Part shown: positions 1 through 7,766 of the stretch, piece after piece | Numbering within the stretch: position 1 is the stretch's first letter | How the letters are laid out: the number at the start of each line of letters is the position of its first letter | Assembly (NCBI GenBank): GCA_902771785.1 | Contig: CACXYH010000009.1 | Coordinates: forward strand, 62,001 to 126,000 | DNA from: an uncultured Prevotellaceae bacterium | Lineage (GTDB): Bacteria; Bacteroidota; Bacteroidia; Bacteroidales; Bacteroidaceae | Length of the DNA stretch: 64,000 nucleotides | Reading direction: 5' to 3' | Notes under the pieces: model-generated | Databases searched by the model: none | What the model was told of the DNA's origin: nothing | The model's input: the letters and a program-made list of their open reading frames with translations, nothing else | Program-made: the position numbers and the translations under genes

Positions 1-738
1 ATGGAAGTGCCCTTCAGTGCCGAGGAGTTTGCAAACCAAAAGCCTGATATGCTTGCAGAGAATGCATTCCAAGCAGCCTTAGGAACGTTCAACCGTAAAA
101 CCGACCGTATCATGGAGGTTGCTATGCCTGTAATCAAACAGGTCTACGAGAACCAAGGCCACATGTACGAGAACATTCTCGTTCCCATTACCGACGGACG
201 TCACATGTACAACATCCGTTGCAACCTGAAAGAAGCTTACGACACAGAGTGCAAGACGATTGTTAAGGAGTTCGAGAAGCAAATTCTCCTTCATATCATC
301 GATGATGCTTGGAAAGAGAACCTGCGTGAGCTCGACGAACTGCGTCACTCCGTACAGAATGCCAGTTACGAGCAGAAGGATCCATTGCTTATCTTCAAGT
401 TGGAGAGCGTAAAGCTGTTCGACGAGATGGTGAATACGATGAACAACCGAACCGTAAGCATCCTGACGCGTGCTGCCATCCCCGAGATGCAACAGCAAGA
501 CGTTCAAGAGGCTGCACCAGAGCAGCGCACCGACCGCCGTCAGTACACAGAGAACAAGCAGAATGCCAGCGATGAACAACTGACAGACCCCAACCAGGCT
601 GCAGCTGCTGCCCACGACACGCGTGCACAGCAGCCTCGTAATCCCATCATCAAGGATAAGCTACCTGGTCGCAATGATCCCTGTCCTTGCGGAAGCGGCA
701 AGAAGTTCAAGAACTGTCACGGAAAAGGTATCGTGTAA
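1..738 (+). CDS. secA: Protein translocase subunit SecA, C-terminal fragment
   Basis: This is the last 245 codons of SecA, the cytoplasmic ATPase motor that pushes preproteins through SecYEG; the gene begins upstream of the window. The visible part covers the end of the helical scaffold/wing region and then a Gln/Ala/Asp-rich low-complexity linker (about residues 165-210). It closes with the zinc-binding SEC-C tail, with C228, C230, C239 and H240 in the [14 protein letters not shown] pattern. That tail contacts SecB or ribosomes in the family. The first in-frame ATG at base 1 is an internal methionine, not the start. No promoter lies before the next gene, so the ABC ATPase gene may be read through from secA. 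Confidence 0.93.
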   Translation: MEVPFSAEEFANQKPDMLAENAFQAALGTFNRKTDRIMEVAMPVIKQVYENQGHMYENILVPITDGRHMYNIRCNLKEAYDTECKTIVKEFEKQILLHIIDDAWKENLRELDELRHSVQNASYEQKDPLLIFKLESVKLFDEMVNTMNNRTVSILTRAAIPEMQQQDVQEAAPEQRTDRRQYTENKQNASDEQLTDPNQAAAAAHDTRAQQPRNPIIKDKLPGRNDPCPCGSGKKFKNCHGKGIV

Positions 739-778
739 AAATGATAATTGAGAGTTTGGCTCTTGAGAACAGAATATT

Positions 779-1480
779 ATGATTACAGTAGAGAATCTGA
801 AAAAGCAATTTGGCGAGACTGTGGCTTGCGACATTCCTTCACTAACCATTAACGATGGTGAGATAATGGGCCTTGTCGGCAACAATGGTGCAGGAAAGAC
901 CACACTCTTCCGCCAGATACTCGACCTGCTGAAACCCGACGAGGGAAGCGTCAGCATCAACGGTATTAACCCCGCAGAAAGTGAAGACTGGAAGGAGTTC
1001 GTCGGTGCCTATATTGACGAGGGGTTCCTTATTGACTACCTCACTCCTGAAGAGTACTTCGCTTTCCTCGGAAAGATTAGCGGCATCAGTCAGGAGGAAA
1101 TCGACGAGCGTCTGAAAGGCTTTGAGCACTTAGCCAATGGTGAAGTGCTGGGACAGAAGAAGCTCATTCGCAACCTCTCGGCTGGTAACAAGCAGAAGGT
1201 AGGCATCATTTCGGCCCTGCTGCGTCATCCGCAAGTACTAATCCTGGACGAGCCCTTCAACTTTCTCGATCCCACGAGCCAAAACGTATTGAAGCATCTG
1301 CTAGTACAATATAATAAGGACACGCGCGCGACGATTATCATCAGTTCCCACAACCTCCAGCATACCGTCGACATCTCAACACGTATCACGTTACTAGAGC
1401 GAGGTGTCATTGTGAAAGACTTGATGAACCAAGATGGCAGTGCAAAGGAGGAGTTAGAAAGCTATTTTGGAGGCGAATAA
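779..1480 (+). CDS. ABC transporter ATP-binding protein (orphan)
   Basis: A 233-residue nucleotide-binding subunit of an ABC exporter-type system. Walker A is GNNGAGKTT (about 34-42), the signature is LSAGNKQK (about 133-140, with Ala where LSGGQ has Gly), and Walker B is VLILDEP (about 153-159), followed by the D-loop region and a switch histidine in SSHNL. The overall form resembles the CcmA/NatA/drug-exporter class. No membrane permease is adjacent: upstream is secA (40-bp gap) and downstream is HU. Its partner must therefore be encoded elsewhere. The two ABC-2 permeases at 52.8-55.2 kb lack an ATPase, but pairing them with this protein would be speculation. Function is secure at superfamily level only; the substrate is unknown. 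Confidence 0.88.
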   Translation: MITVENLKKQFGETVACDIPSLTINDGEIMGLVGNNGAGKTTLFRQILDLLKPDEGSVSINGINPAESEDWKEFVGAYIDEGFLIDYLTPEEYFAFLGKISGISQEEIDERLKGFEHLANGEVLGQKKLIRNLSAGNKQKVGIISALLRHPQVLILDEPFNFLDPTSQNVLKHLLVQYNKDTRATIIISSHNLQHTVDISTRITLLERGVIVKDLMNQDGSAKEELESYFGGE

Positions 1481-1534
1481 GAAGTTTTTTCAAAAAAAGT
1501 CGAGAGAAAATTTTCCTATCTCACTGAAAAACAG

Positions 1535-1542
1535 TATCTTTG
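1535..1542 (+). promoter_or_regulatory. -7 box of the HU gene promoter
   Basis: TATCTTTG matches the Bacteroidetes TAnnTTTG box and sits about 45 bp before the HU start codon. The -33 element is poor (a TTTTCC stretch near 1511). Confidence 0.5.
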
Positions 1543-1585
1543 CAGTCCCAAAGAGAAAAGTACAATCAGACAAGCAAAAAAGAAT

Positions 1586-1861
1586 ATGACAAAGCAAGAA
1601 ATCATCAATCGTATTTCACTCCAGACAGGAGTCCCCAAGAAGGATGTATCTACCACCATTGAGGCTTTCATGGAAGAGATACGCAACAGTTTATCCGTAA
1701 GTAAGGAGAACATCTACTTGCGTGGTTTCGGCAGCTTCATCGTGAAGCATCGTGCCAAAAAGACTGCGCGCAACATCTCGAAGAACACAACATTGGTCAT
1801 CGATGCCCACGATTTCCCTGCCTTCAAGCCAGCAAAGAGTTTCATCGAGAAAATGAAGTAA
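1586..1861 (+). CDS. HU-family DNA-binding protein
   Basis: A 91-residue nucleoid protein of the HU/IHF family, which dimerises and bends DNA. The N-terminal half gives the two-helix dimerisation unit (TKQEIINRIS followed by DVSTTIEAFMEEI). The middle holds the conserved LRGFGSF turn, where IHF/HU proteins start the beta-saddle, followed by a Lys/Arg-rich arm. The length matches the family. It has its own TAnnTTTG promoter and is followed by a very small basic protein gene and RNase E/G, an arrangement that may be one transcription unit. Sequence does not tell whether it behaves as HU or IHF. Confidence 0.93.
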   Translation: MTKQEIINRISLQTGVPKKDVSTTIEAFMEEIRNSLSVSKENIYLRGFGSFIVKHRAKKTARNISKNTTLVIDAHDFPAFKPAKSFIEKMK

Positions 1862-1906
1862 ATACAAATTACTCAAATCAGTTAAATATTAAAAACATTA
1901 AGAATT

Positions 1907-1996
1907 ATGCCTAACGGAAAGAAGAAGAAGGGCCACAAGATGGCCACCCACAAGCGCAAGAAGAGACTGCGTAAGAACAGACATAAGAGCAAGTAA
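1907..1996 (+). CDS. 29-residue lysine/arginine-rich small protein
   Basis: A complete small ORF (MPNGKKKKGHKMATHKRKKR, then LRKNRHKSK) between HU and RNase E/G. It has 13 Lys or more, several Arg and four His, and no acidic residue. The upstream leader is A/T-rich, as is usual for Bacteroidetes starts. I recall near-identical proteins at the equivalent locus in other Bacteroidales, which suggests selection on the peptide. The composition resembles small ribosomal proteins or RNA-binding tails, and the neighbouring RNase gene would fit an RNA role, but no function is known to me. The call rests on composition, a clean start and stop, and position. Confidence 0.75.
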   Translation: MPNGKKKKGHKMATHKRKKRLRKNRHKSK

Positions 1997-2027
1997 GCAA
2001 CTTGCCGTCTGAACAGAAAAGAAAATG

Positions 2028-2076
2028 AAAGGAGTGTGCTGCTGAACGTTAATCCTACGGACAGAGCGCACCCTTT
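2028..2076 (+). promoter_or_regulatory. Stem-loop in the leader of the RNase E/G gene
   Basis: An imperfect stem pairs 2028-2040 with 2065-2076 (about 12 bp with one bulged A and one G-U pair) and is followed by CTGATTTT. It ends 42 bp before the rng start. It could be a weak terminator after the basic small protein, or a structured leader through which RNase E/G controls its own mRNA, as known for enterobacterial rne. Confidence 0.45.
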
Positions 2077-2118
2077 CTGATTTTAAACCTCTTTTATTAA
2101 AAACCCACTAACATCCCA

Positions 2119-3699
2119 ATGACAAGCGAAGTAATTATTGATGTTCAGCCGAAAGACATCTCCATCGCACTGCTTGAAGACAAGCAGCTGGTGGAGTATC
2201 AGCAGGAACCTCGAGTAGAAGCGTCCTTTTCGGTGGGTAACATCTACATAGCCAAGGTGCGCAAGCTAATGCCGGGGCTCAATGCCTGTTTCGTCGATGT
2301 GGGTTCCGAACGTGATGCGTTTCTGCATTATCTCGACTTAGGCCTTCAATTCGGGTCTTACGAAAAGTATCTCAAGCAGGTAGCCAGCGACCGCAAGAAA
2401 CTCTACCCCATTCAGAAAGCGACGCGTCAGCCAGACCTTCCGAAGGATGGCAGTGTGCAGACCCAGCTGAAGGTAGGACAGGAAATACTCGTTCAAATCG
2501 TCAAGGAGCCCATCAACACGAAAGGCCCCCGACTGACTTGCGAGCTCAGCTTTGCCGGACGCTACATGGTGCTTATCCCCTTTGGCGACAAAGTGAACGT
2601 AAGCAGCAAGATAAAGCGCAGCGAAGAACGAAGCCGACTGAAACAACTCGTACAGAGCATGAAGCCGAAGAACTTCGGCGTGATAGTGCGTACGTCGGCA
2701 GAAGGTAAGCGTGCCGCCGAACTTGACCAGGAACTGAAAGTGCTGCTTTCGCGATGGGAAGACGCCATCGGGAAAGTACAGAAGACCACAGAGCGCCCTC
2801 TGCTCGTGTTTGAGGAGCAGAGTCGCAGCGTAGCCCTTATACGCGACTTGTTAAACCCCACCTACGACGGCATTCACATTAACGACATGTCCGTGTTCAA
2901 TGAGGTTCGCGACTACGTTTCGCTCATTGCTCCCGAAATGACAGGCATTGTGCATCACTATACGGGTAGCGTACCCATTTTCGATAATTTCGGCATTACC
3001 AAGCAAATCAAGTCGGGCTTCGGTCGAACAGTGAACTACAAGCGCGGTGCCTACCTTATCATAGAACACACAGAAGCCATGCATGTGGTAGATGTGAACA
3101 GCGGCACACGCATCAAGAAAGAAAACGGACAGGAAGCCAACGCGCTGGAGACCAATCTGGGTGCTGCCGACGAGCTGGCCCGTCAGCTTCGTCTACGCGA
3201 TATGGGCGGCATCATCGTTGTCGACTTCATCGACATGAACCTAGCTGAAGACCGCCAGCTGCTTTACGAGCGCATGTGCGAAAACATGAAGCGCGACCGT
3301 GCACGTCACAACATTCTGCCCCTGTCGAAGTTCGGACTCATGCAAATCACACGACAACGTGTGCGCCCTGCGATGGACGTCAACGTGGAGGAAAGTTGCC
3401 CCACCTGCCACGGCACAGGCAAAATCAAATCGTCAATTCTCTTTACCGACCAATTGGAAAGTAAGATTGACCGTCTGGTCAACAAGATTGGCATCCGCAA
3501 GTTTACGCTTCACGTCCACCCCTACGTGGCGGCATACATTAATCAAGGACTCATCTCGCTCAAACGCCAATGGCAAATGAAGTATGGCTTTGGCGTAAGA
3601 GTTATCAGTTCACAAAAACTGGCCTTCCTGCAGTACGAGTTCTACGACGCCAAGAACCAGTTTATAGACATGCAGGAGGAAATGGAAAAACAGAACTAA
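2119..3699 (+). CDS. rng: Ribonuclease E/G family endoribonuclease
   Basis: A 526-residue Rne/Rng enzyme that cleaves single-stranded RNA in rRNA maturation and mRNA decay. The order is an S1 RNA-binding domain (about 35-125), a 5'-sensor/RNase H-like region, then the DNase I-like catalytic core. The two Mg-binding aspartates appear as D325 (VVDVNSGT) and D369 (VVDFIDMN). The zinc-link is C427-P-T-C430. The C-terminus stops shortly after the small domain, as in RNase G. It lacks the long degradosome scaffold of enterobacterial RNase E, so rng is the better symbol. The gene follows a hairpin leader and is 18 bp upstream of the CE12 esterase gene. Confidence 0.95.
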   Translation: MTSEVIIDVQPKDISIALLEDKQLVEYQQEPRVEASFSVGNIYIAKVRKLMPGLNACFVDVGSERDAFLHYLDLGLQFGSYEKYLKQVASDRKKLYPIQKATRQPDLPKDGSVQTQLKVGQEILVQIVKEPINTKGPRLTCELSFAGRYMVLIPFGDKVNVSSKIKRSEERSRLKQLVQSMKPKNFGVIVRTSAEGKRAAELDQELKVLLSRWEDAIGKVQKTTERPLLVFEEQSRSVALIRDLLNPTYDGIHINDMSVFNEVRDYVSLIAPEMTGIVHHYTGSVPIFDNFGITKQIKSGFGRTVNYKRGAYLIIEHTEAMHVVDVNSGTRIKKENGQEANALETNLGAADELARQLRLRDMGGIIVVDFIDMNLAEDRQLLYERMCENMKRDRARHNILPLSKFGLMQITRQRVRPAMDVNVEESCPTCHGTGKIKSSILFTDQLESKIDRLVNKIGIRKFTLHVHPYVAAYINQGLISLKRQWQMKYGFGVRVISSQKLAFLQYEFYDAKNQFIDMQEEMEKQN

Positions 3700-3717
3700 A
3701 ACTAAAGAAAACAAACT

Positions 3718-4962
3718 ATGAAGAAACTACTATTAATGACCTACGCTGTGCTGACGGCTACAATGCTGTCAGCACAGACTTTTGACTTCGACCTGACGAA
3801 GCCGCTGCCCACTTACAGCGAAAGCCAAGACGGCTACGACCTGCTGCCTGCGCCCAACCTGAAGAAGCCTTCTAACGAGCCATTCTACCTCTCTGTGCGT
3901 GTTCCCGACGGGAACTACCGTGTGCGGGTGGTGATAGGCTCAAAGAAGCGGGCGGGTGAAACAACTGTGCGCGCCGAAGGCCGCCGCCTGATGTTTGAGA
4001 ACGTCACGACGAAGAAGAAAGAGCTGAAGACGCTGGAGTTCGTCGTCAACAAGCGCTCGCCGGAGATTGAGCCGGGTAAACGTGTGAAAATCAAGGAACG
4101 CGAGAAGGAATACCTTGCATGGGACGAGAAACTGACACTGGAGTTCAATGGAGCAGCGCCTACGGTGTCAAGCGTGCATATTGAACGCGACGACCAGGTA
4201 CCCACCATATACCTCTGCGGCAACTCGACAGTAGTAGACCAAAACAATGAGCCCTGGGCTTCGTGGGGACAAATGATTACACGGTGGTTCGGCCCCGAGG
4301 TGGCAGTCAGCAACCATGCTGAGAGCGGCCTCACCGCCCGCACCTTCCTTGGTTCGTTCCGTCTGGACAAGATCCTGCATACACTGAAGAAAGGAGACTA
4401 TGTGTTTGTGGAGTTCGGACACAACGACGAGAAAGAGAAACGTCCAGGCGACGGCGCGTGGTACCACTACGTGTACAATCTGAAGATCTTTGTCGACCAA
4501 GTGCGCAGCAAGGGTGCCGACATCGTGTTCTGCACACCTACCCAGCGCCGAGCTTTCGACAAGGACAACAGGACGCTTCTGAACACACATGGCGACTTCC
4601 CGGCTGCCATGAAACAAGTAGCTGAGCGCGAGCACGTTCCCCTCATCGACCTCAACCAATCAACGAAAACGTTCTTCGAGACATTAGGCTTTGAAAACTC
4701 GAAGCGCGCGCTGGTTCACTATCCTGCCAACACATTCCCCAACCAGCCCAAGCCGCTGGCCGATAACACTCACTTCAATCCCTACGGAGCCTACGAGGTG
4801 GCCAAGTGCGTGGTGATGGGCATCAAGCAACTGCAACTGCCGCTCGCCAAGATGCTGCGTCCCGACTGGCAAGACTTCGACCCTGCCCATCCCGACGACT
4901 GGCAGACGTTCAAGTGGGCTCCTGCCCGCAACGCAGAGATTGCGAAACCTGACGGAAATTAA
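3718..4962 (+). CDS. Secreted CE12-type rhamnogalacturonan acetylesterase
   Basis: A 414-residue SGNH/GDSL esterase predicted to remove acetyl groups from rhamnogalacturonan backbones. A signal peptide (about 1-20, ending LSAQT) is followed by a beta-sandwich-like domain (about 20-150) of the kind often found before CE12 catalytic domains. The catalytic domain shows block I LCGNSTVVDQ with nucleophile S170, block III FGHNDE with N236, and block V DNTH with D349 and H352. It lies 27 bp upstream of a GH106 rhamnosidase on the same strand, which supports a pectin-related role. No SusC/SusD pair is present in the window. Family assignment is firm; the exact substrate is inferred. Confidence 0.88.
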   Translation: MKKLLLMTYAVLTATMLSAQTFDFDLTKPLPTYSESQDGYDLLPAPNLKKPSNEPFYLSVRVPDGNYRVRVVIGSKKRAGETTVRAEGRRLMFENVTTKKKELKTLEFVVNKRSPEIEPGKRVKIKEREKEYLAWDEKLTLEFNGAAPTVSSVHIERDDQVPTIYLCGNSTVVDQNNEPWASWGQMITRWFGPEVAVSNHAESGLTARTFLGSFRLDKILHTLKKGDYVFVEFGHNDEKEKRPGDGAWYHYVYNLKIFVDQVRSKGADIVFCTPTQRRAFDKDNRTLLNTHGDFPAAMKQVAEREHVPLIDLNQSTKTFFETLGFENSKRALVHYPANTFPNQPKPLADNTHFNPYGAYEVAKCVVMGIKQLQLPLAKMLRPDWQDFDPAHPDDWQTFKWAPARNAEIAKPDGN

Positions 4963-4988
4963 GAACCAAACGACAACTCGGAAAAACG

Positions 4989-7685
4989 ATGACAACGAAA
5001 CATCAGTGGCTAAAGACTTTCGGTGCCGCATTCTTCATTTGCCAATTATCTTTTAGCCCCGCAGGGGCACAGTCGTGGCCCACGCCCACACGGGAGTCTA
5101 AACCCGGCACGCGCTGGTGGTGGTTAGGCTCGGCCGTCGACAAGCAAAACCTACAGTGGAACCTGCGCGAGTATGCCAAGCATGGCATCGGAGCCGTAGA
5201 AATCACCCCACTCTATGGTGTGCAGGGCAATCAGGCAAACAACATCGACTACCTCTCAGACCAATGGATGGAGATGCTGCGCTACACGCAGCAGCAAGCC
5301 CAGCTCAACGGCATTGAACTCGACATGGCCACCGGCACCGGCTGGCCTTTCGGCGGACCGTGGGTGCCACTGGAGGAGAGTGCCTCGAAGATGATTTTTG
5401 TAGAGCGCGCCATAAAGCCAACGACGACGGTGCCCATCAAAGACCTGGACTTGTCGGCACCCGAGAAAGACGCCAAATACTGCAAGCTGGTGAAGGTGAT
5501 GGCCTTCCCCAACTGGATTCCAGAAGGCGAGAATCGCGATGCCAAGGAATTGGCCGAGGAGTTCCGCGACGGCAAGTGGCGCAGCATCAAGGGCATCGAC
5601 ATTACCGACAAGGTCGTTGACGGCAAGCTGAACTACGAGAAACCCCGTGAGACGCTGGGCGAGAACTGCCTCATTATTGCCCTCTACGCCCGCTACGGCG
5701 TGATGAAGGTGAAGCGTGCCGCACCCGGTGGCGAAGGCCTCGTGATTGACCACTTCGACCGTAACGCCGTGACCCATTACCTTCGCCACATAGAGCAGGC
5801 TTTTGAGCGTACGAACACGCCATATCCGCACACCTTCTTCAATGATAGCTACGAGGTGGCCGACGCCACGTGGACCCCCACGCTGTTCCAGGAGTTTGAG
5901 AAGCGTCGCGGCTACAAGCTCGAAGAATACCTGTGGCAGCTGAAGGCCGGCATTCCCGAGGTTGTCAGCGACTACCGCGAGACGCTGGGCGACCTGCTGC
6001 TGGAGAACTTCACCGAGCAGTGGACGGCCTGGGCCCACAGCCACGGCGCCATCACCCGCAACCAGGCCCACGGCTCGCCTGCCAACCTGATTGACTGCTA
6101 CGCCGCCGTCGACATTCCCGAGATTGAGGGCTTCGGACTCTCAGACTTCGGCATCAAGGGTCTGCGCACCGACCCCGGGAAGACGCGCAAGAACGACTCC
6201 GACTACTCCATGTTCAAGTATGCCCCCTCGGCAGCCCATGTCTGCGGCAAGCCCTACACGTCGAGCGAGACCTTTACCTGGCTCACCGAGCACTTCCGCA
6301 CCTCGCTGTCGCAGCTGAAGCCCGACATCGACCTCATGTTCTGCGCCGGCGTCAACCACATGTTCTTCCACGGCACGGCCTACAGTCCTAAGGACGACGA
6401 GTGGCCCGGCTGGAAGTTCTATGCCTCGATAGACATGAGCCCCACCAACAGCATCTGGCGCGATGCCCCCTACTTCATGCAGTATGTGGAGCGCTGCCAG
6501 TCGTTCCTGCAGTGGGGACAGCCCGACAACGACTTCCTCGTGCTGCTGCCCGTGCGCGACGCATGGAAGAAAAACACCAATAAGCTGCTCATGCAGTTCT
6601 CTATCCACGCCATGGGCAAGCTCATGCCCGAGTTCCGCGAAGCCATCCTCGCCATCGACCGCGCCGGATTCGACTGCGACTACATCTCCGAGCGGCTGCT
6701 CATGGGCACCACCTTCAGCAACGGCATGCTGCAGACCGCAGCCGGCACGCGCTACCGCGGACTCATCATTCCCGGCAGCGGCCAGATGCCCGAAGCCGTC
6801 AAGCAGCACATAGCTCAGCTTAAGGCTCAGGGAGCCCACGTAATCTACGGCACCGAGACTGCCCAACTCAGCCGCGCTGCCAAGCCCGAGGTCATGAAGA
6901 CCCACTGCGGTCTGAAAGCCATCCGCCGCAAGAACGCCAACGGCTACCACTACTTCATAGCCAACCTGACCCCCGACGACATCAGCACGCGCCAGCCGCT
7001 GGCCGTCAGCTTCAAGGATGCCGTATGGTTCAACCCGCTCAACGGCGACATCTGCAAGGCCGACTTCAATAAAGAGGGCATCGCCATCAACCTGCGCTCA
7101 GGCGAGTCGCTCATCCTGCAAACCTTCAGCGAAGCCTCGCCCCTGACTGTTCATGAGAAGATGGACCGCGCCCACGCATCTTCGAGCGAAATCATGGTGA
7201 ACGGACCGTGGACGCTCTCCTTCACCGAGGAAGCTCCCCGCGTGGAAAAGACCTACCAGTTAGACAAACTGCAAACCTGGGAGACGCTCGACGAGCAGAC
7301 ACGCGTGACGATGGGCACAGGCATCTACACCACCCACATCAAGCTCTCGAAGAAAGATGCAGAGAAGCATTGGCTCATCGACCTCGGCGACGTGCGCGAG
7401 TCGGCCCGTGTCTACATCAACGGCCAGTTCGTGGGCTGCGCCTGGAGCGTGCCGTTCGTGCTCGACTGCCAGCAGGCGCTGAAGAAGGGCGACAACGAGC
7501 TGCGCATAGAGGTGACCAACCTGCCCGCCAACCGCATCGCCGACCTCGACCGTCGCGGCGTGAAATGGCGCAAGATGGAGGAAATCAACGTCGTCGACAT
7601 CAACTACAAGAAGACGCTCTACGACCAGTGGGAGCCCATGCCCAGCGGACTCGCCTCGCCCGTAAAGCTCATTTGCAAGGATTAA
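4989..7685 (+). CDS. Secreted GH106 alpha-L-rhamnosidase
   Basis: An 898-residue glycoside hydrolase of the GH106 type. It has an N-terminal signal peptide (about 1-28, ending SPAGAQS) and the typical opening PGTRWWWLGSAVDKQNLQ, followed by the barrel with GIGAVEITPLYGVQG. The C-terminal part carries a galactose-binding-like beta-sandwich (about 735-895), with ARVYINGQFVGCAWSVPF and NELRIEVTNLPANR. GH106 enzymes release alpha-L-rhamnose from rhamnogalacturonan side chains and plant glycosides. Together with the upstream CE12 esterase it forms a two-gene pectin unit that ends at a strong hairpin. The start gives a good signal peptide; no alternative is needed. Confidence 0.92.
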   Translation: MTTKHQWLKTFGAAFFICQLSFSPAGAQSWPTPTRESKPGTRWWWLGSAVDKQNLQWNLREYAKHGIGAVEITPLYGVQGNQANNIDYLSDQWMEMLRYTQQQAQLNGIELDMATGTGWPFGGPWVPLEESASKMIFVERAIKPTTTVPIKDLDLSAPEKDAKYCKLVKVMAFPNWIPEGENRDAKELAEEFRDGKWRSIKGIDITDKVVDGKLNYEKPRETLGENCLIIALYARYGVMKVKRAAPGGEGLVIDHFDRNAVTHYLRHIEQAFERTNTPYPHTFFNDSYEVADATWTPTLFQEFEKRRGYKLEEYLWQLKAGIPEVVSDYRETLGDLLLENFTEQWTAWAHSHGAITRNQAHGSPANLIDCYAAVDIPEIEGFGLSDFGIKGLRTDPGKTRKNDSDYSMFKYAPSAAHVCGKPYTSSETFTWLTEHFRTSLSQLKPDIDLMFCAGVNHMFFHGTAYSPKDDEWPGWKFYASIDMSPTNSIWRDAPYFMQYVERCQSFLQWGQPDNDFLVLLPVRDAWKKNTNKLLMQFSIHAMGKLMPEFREAILAIDRAGFDCDYISERLLMGTTFSNGMLQTAAGTRYRGLIIPGSGQMPEAVKQHIAQLKAQGAHVIYGTETAQLSRAAKPEVMKTHCGLKAIRRKNANGYHYFIANLTPDDISTRQPLAVSFKDAVWFNPLNGDICKADFNKEGIAINLRSGESLILQTFSEASPLTVHEKMDRAHASSSEIMVNGPWTLSFTEEAPRVEKTYQLDKLQTWETLDEQTRVTMGTGIYTTHIKLSKKDAEKHWLIDLGDVRESARVYINGQFVGCAWSVPFVLDCQQALKKGDNELRIEVTNLPANRIADLDRRGVKWRKMEEINVVDINYKKTLYDQWEPMPSGLASPVKLICKD

Positions 7686-7699
7686 CCTCACGCTTGCAC

Positions 7700-7748
7700 C
7701 CCACAACAAATGCCACCCCGAGCTATTCGAGGTGGCATTTATTGTGGG
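7700..7748. terminator. Bidirectional stem-loop between convergent pectinase genes
   Basis: Arms 7700-7717 and 7731-7748 pair over 18 bp with a single mismatch, around a 13-nt loop. It sits in the 80-bp gap between the GH106 stop and the GH127/146 stop. Either strand gives a stable hairpin, so it probably terminates both transcripts. Confidence 0.75.
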
Positions 7749-7766
7749 CAGAGGGTCGCGCCCTCC

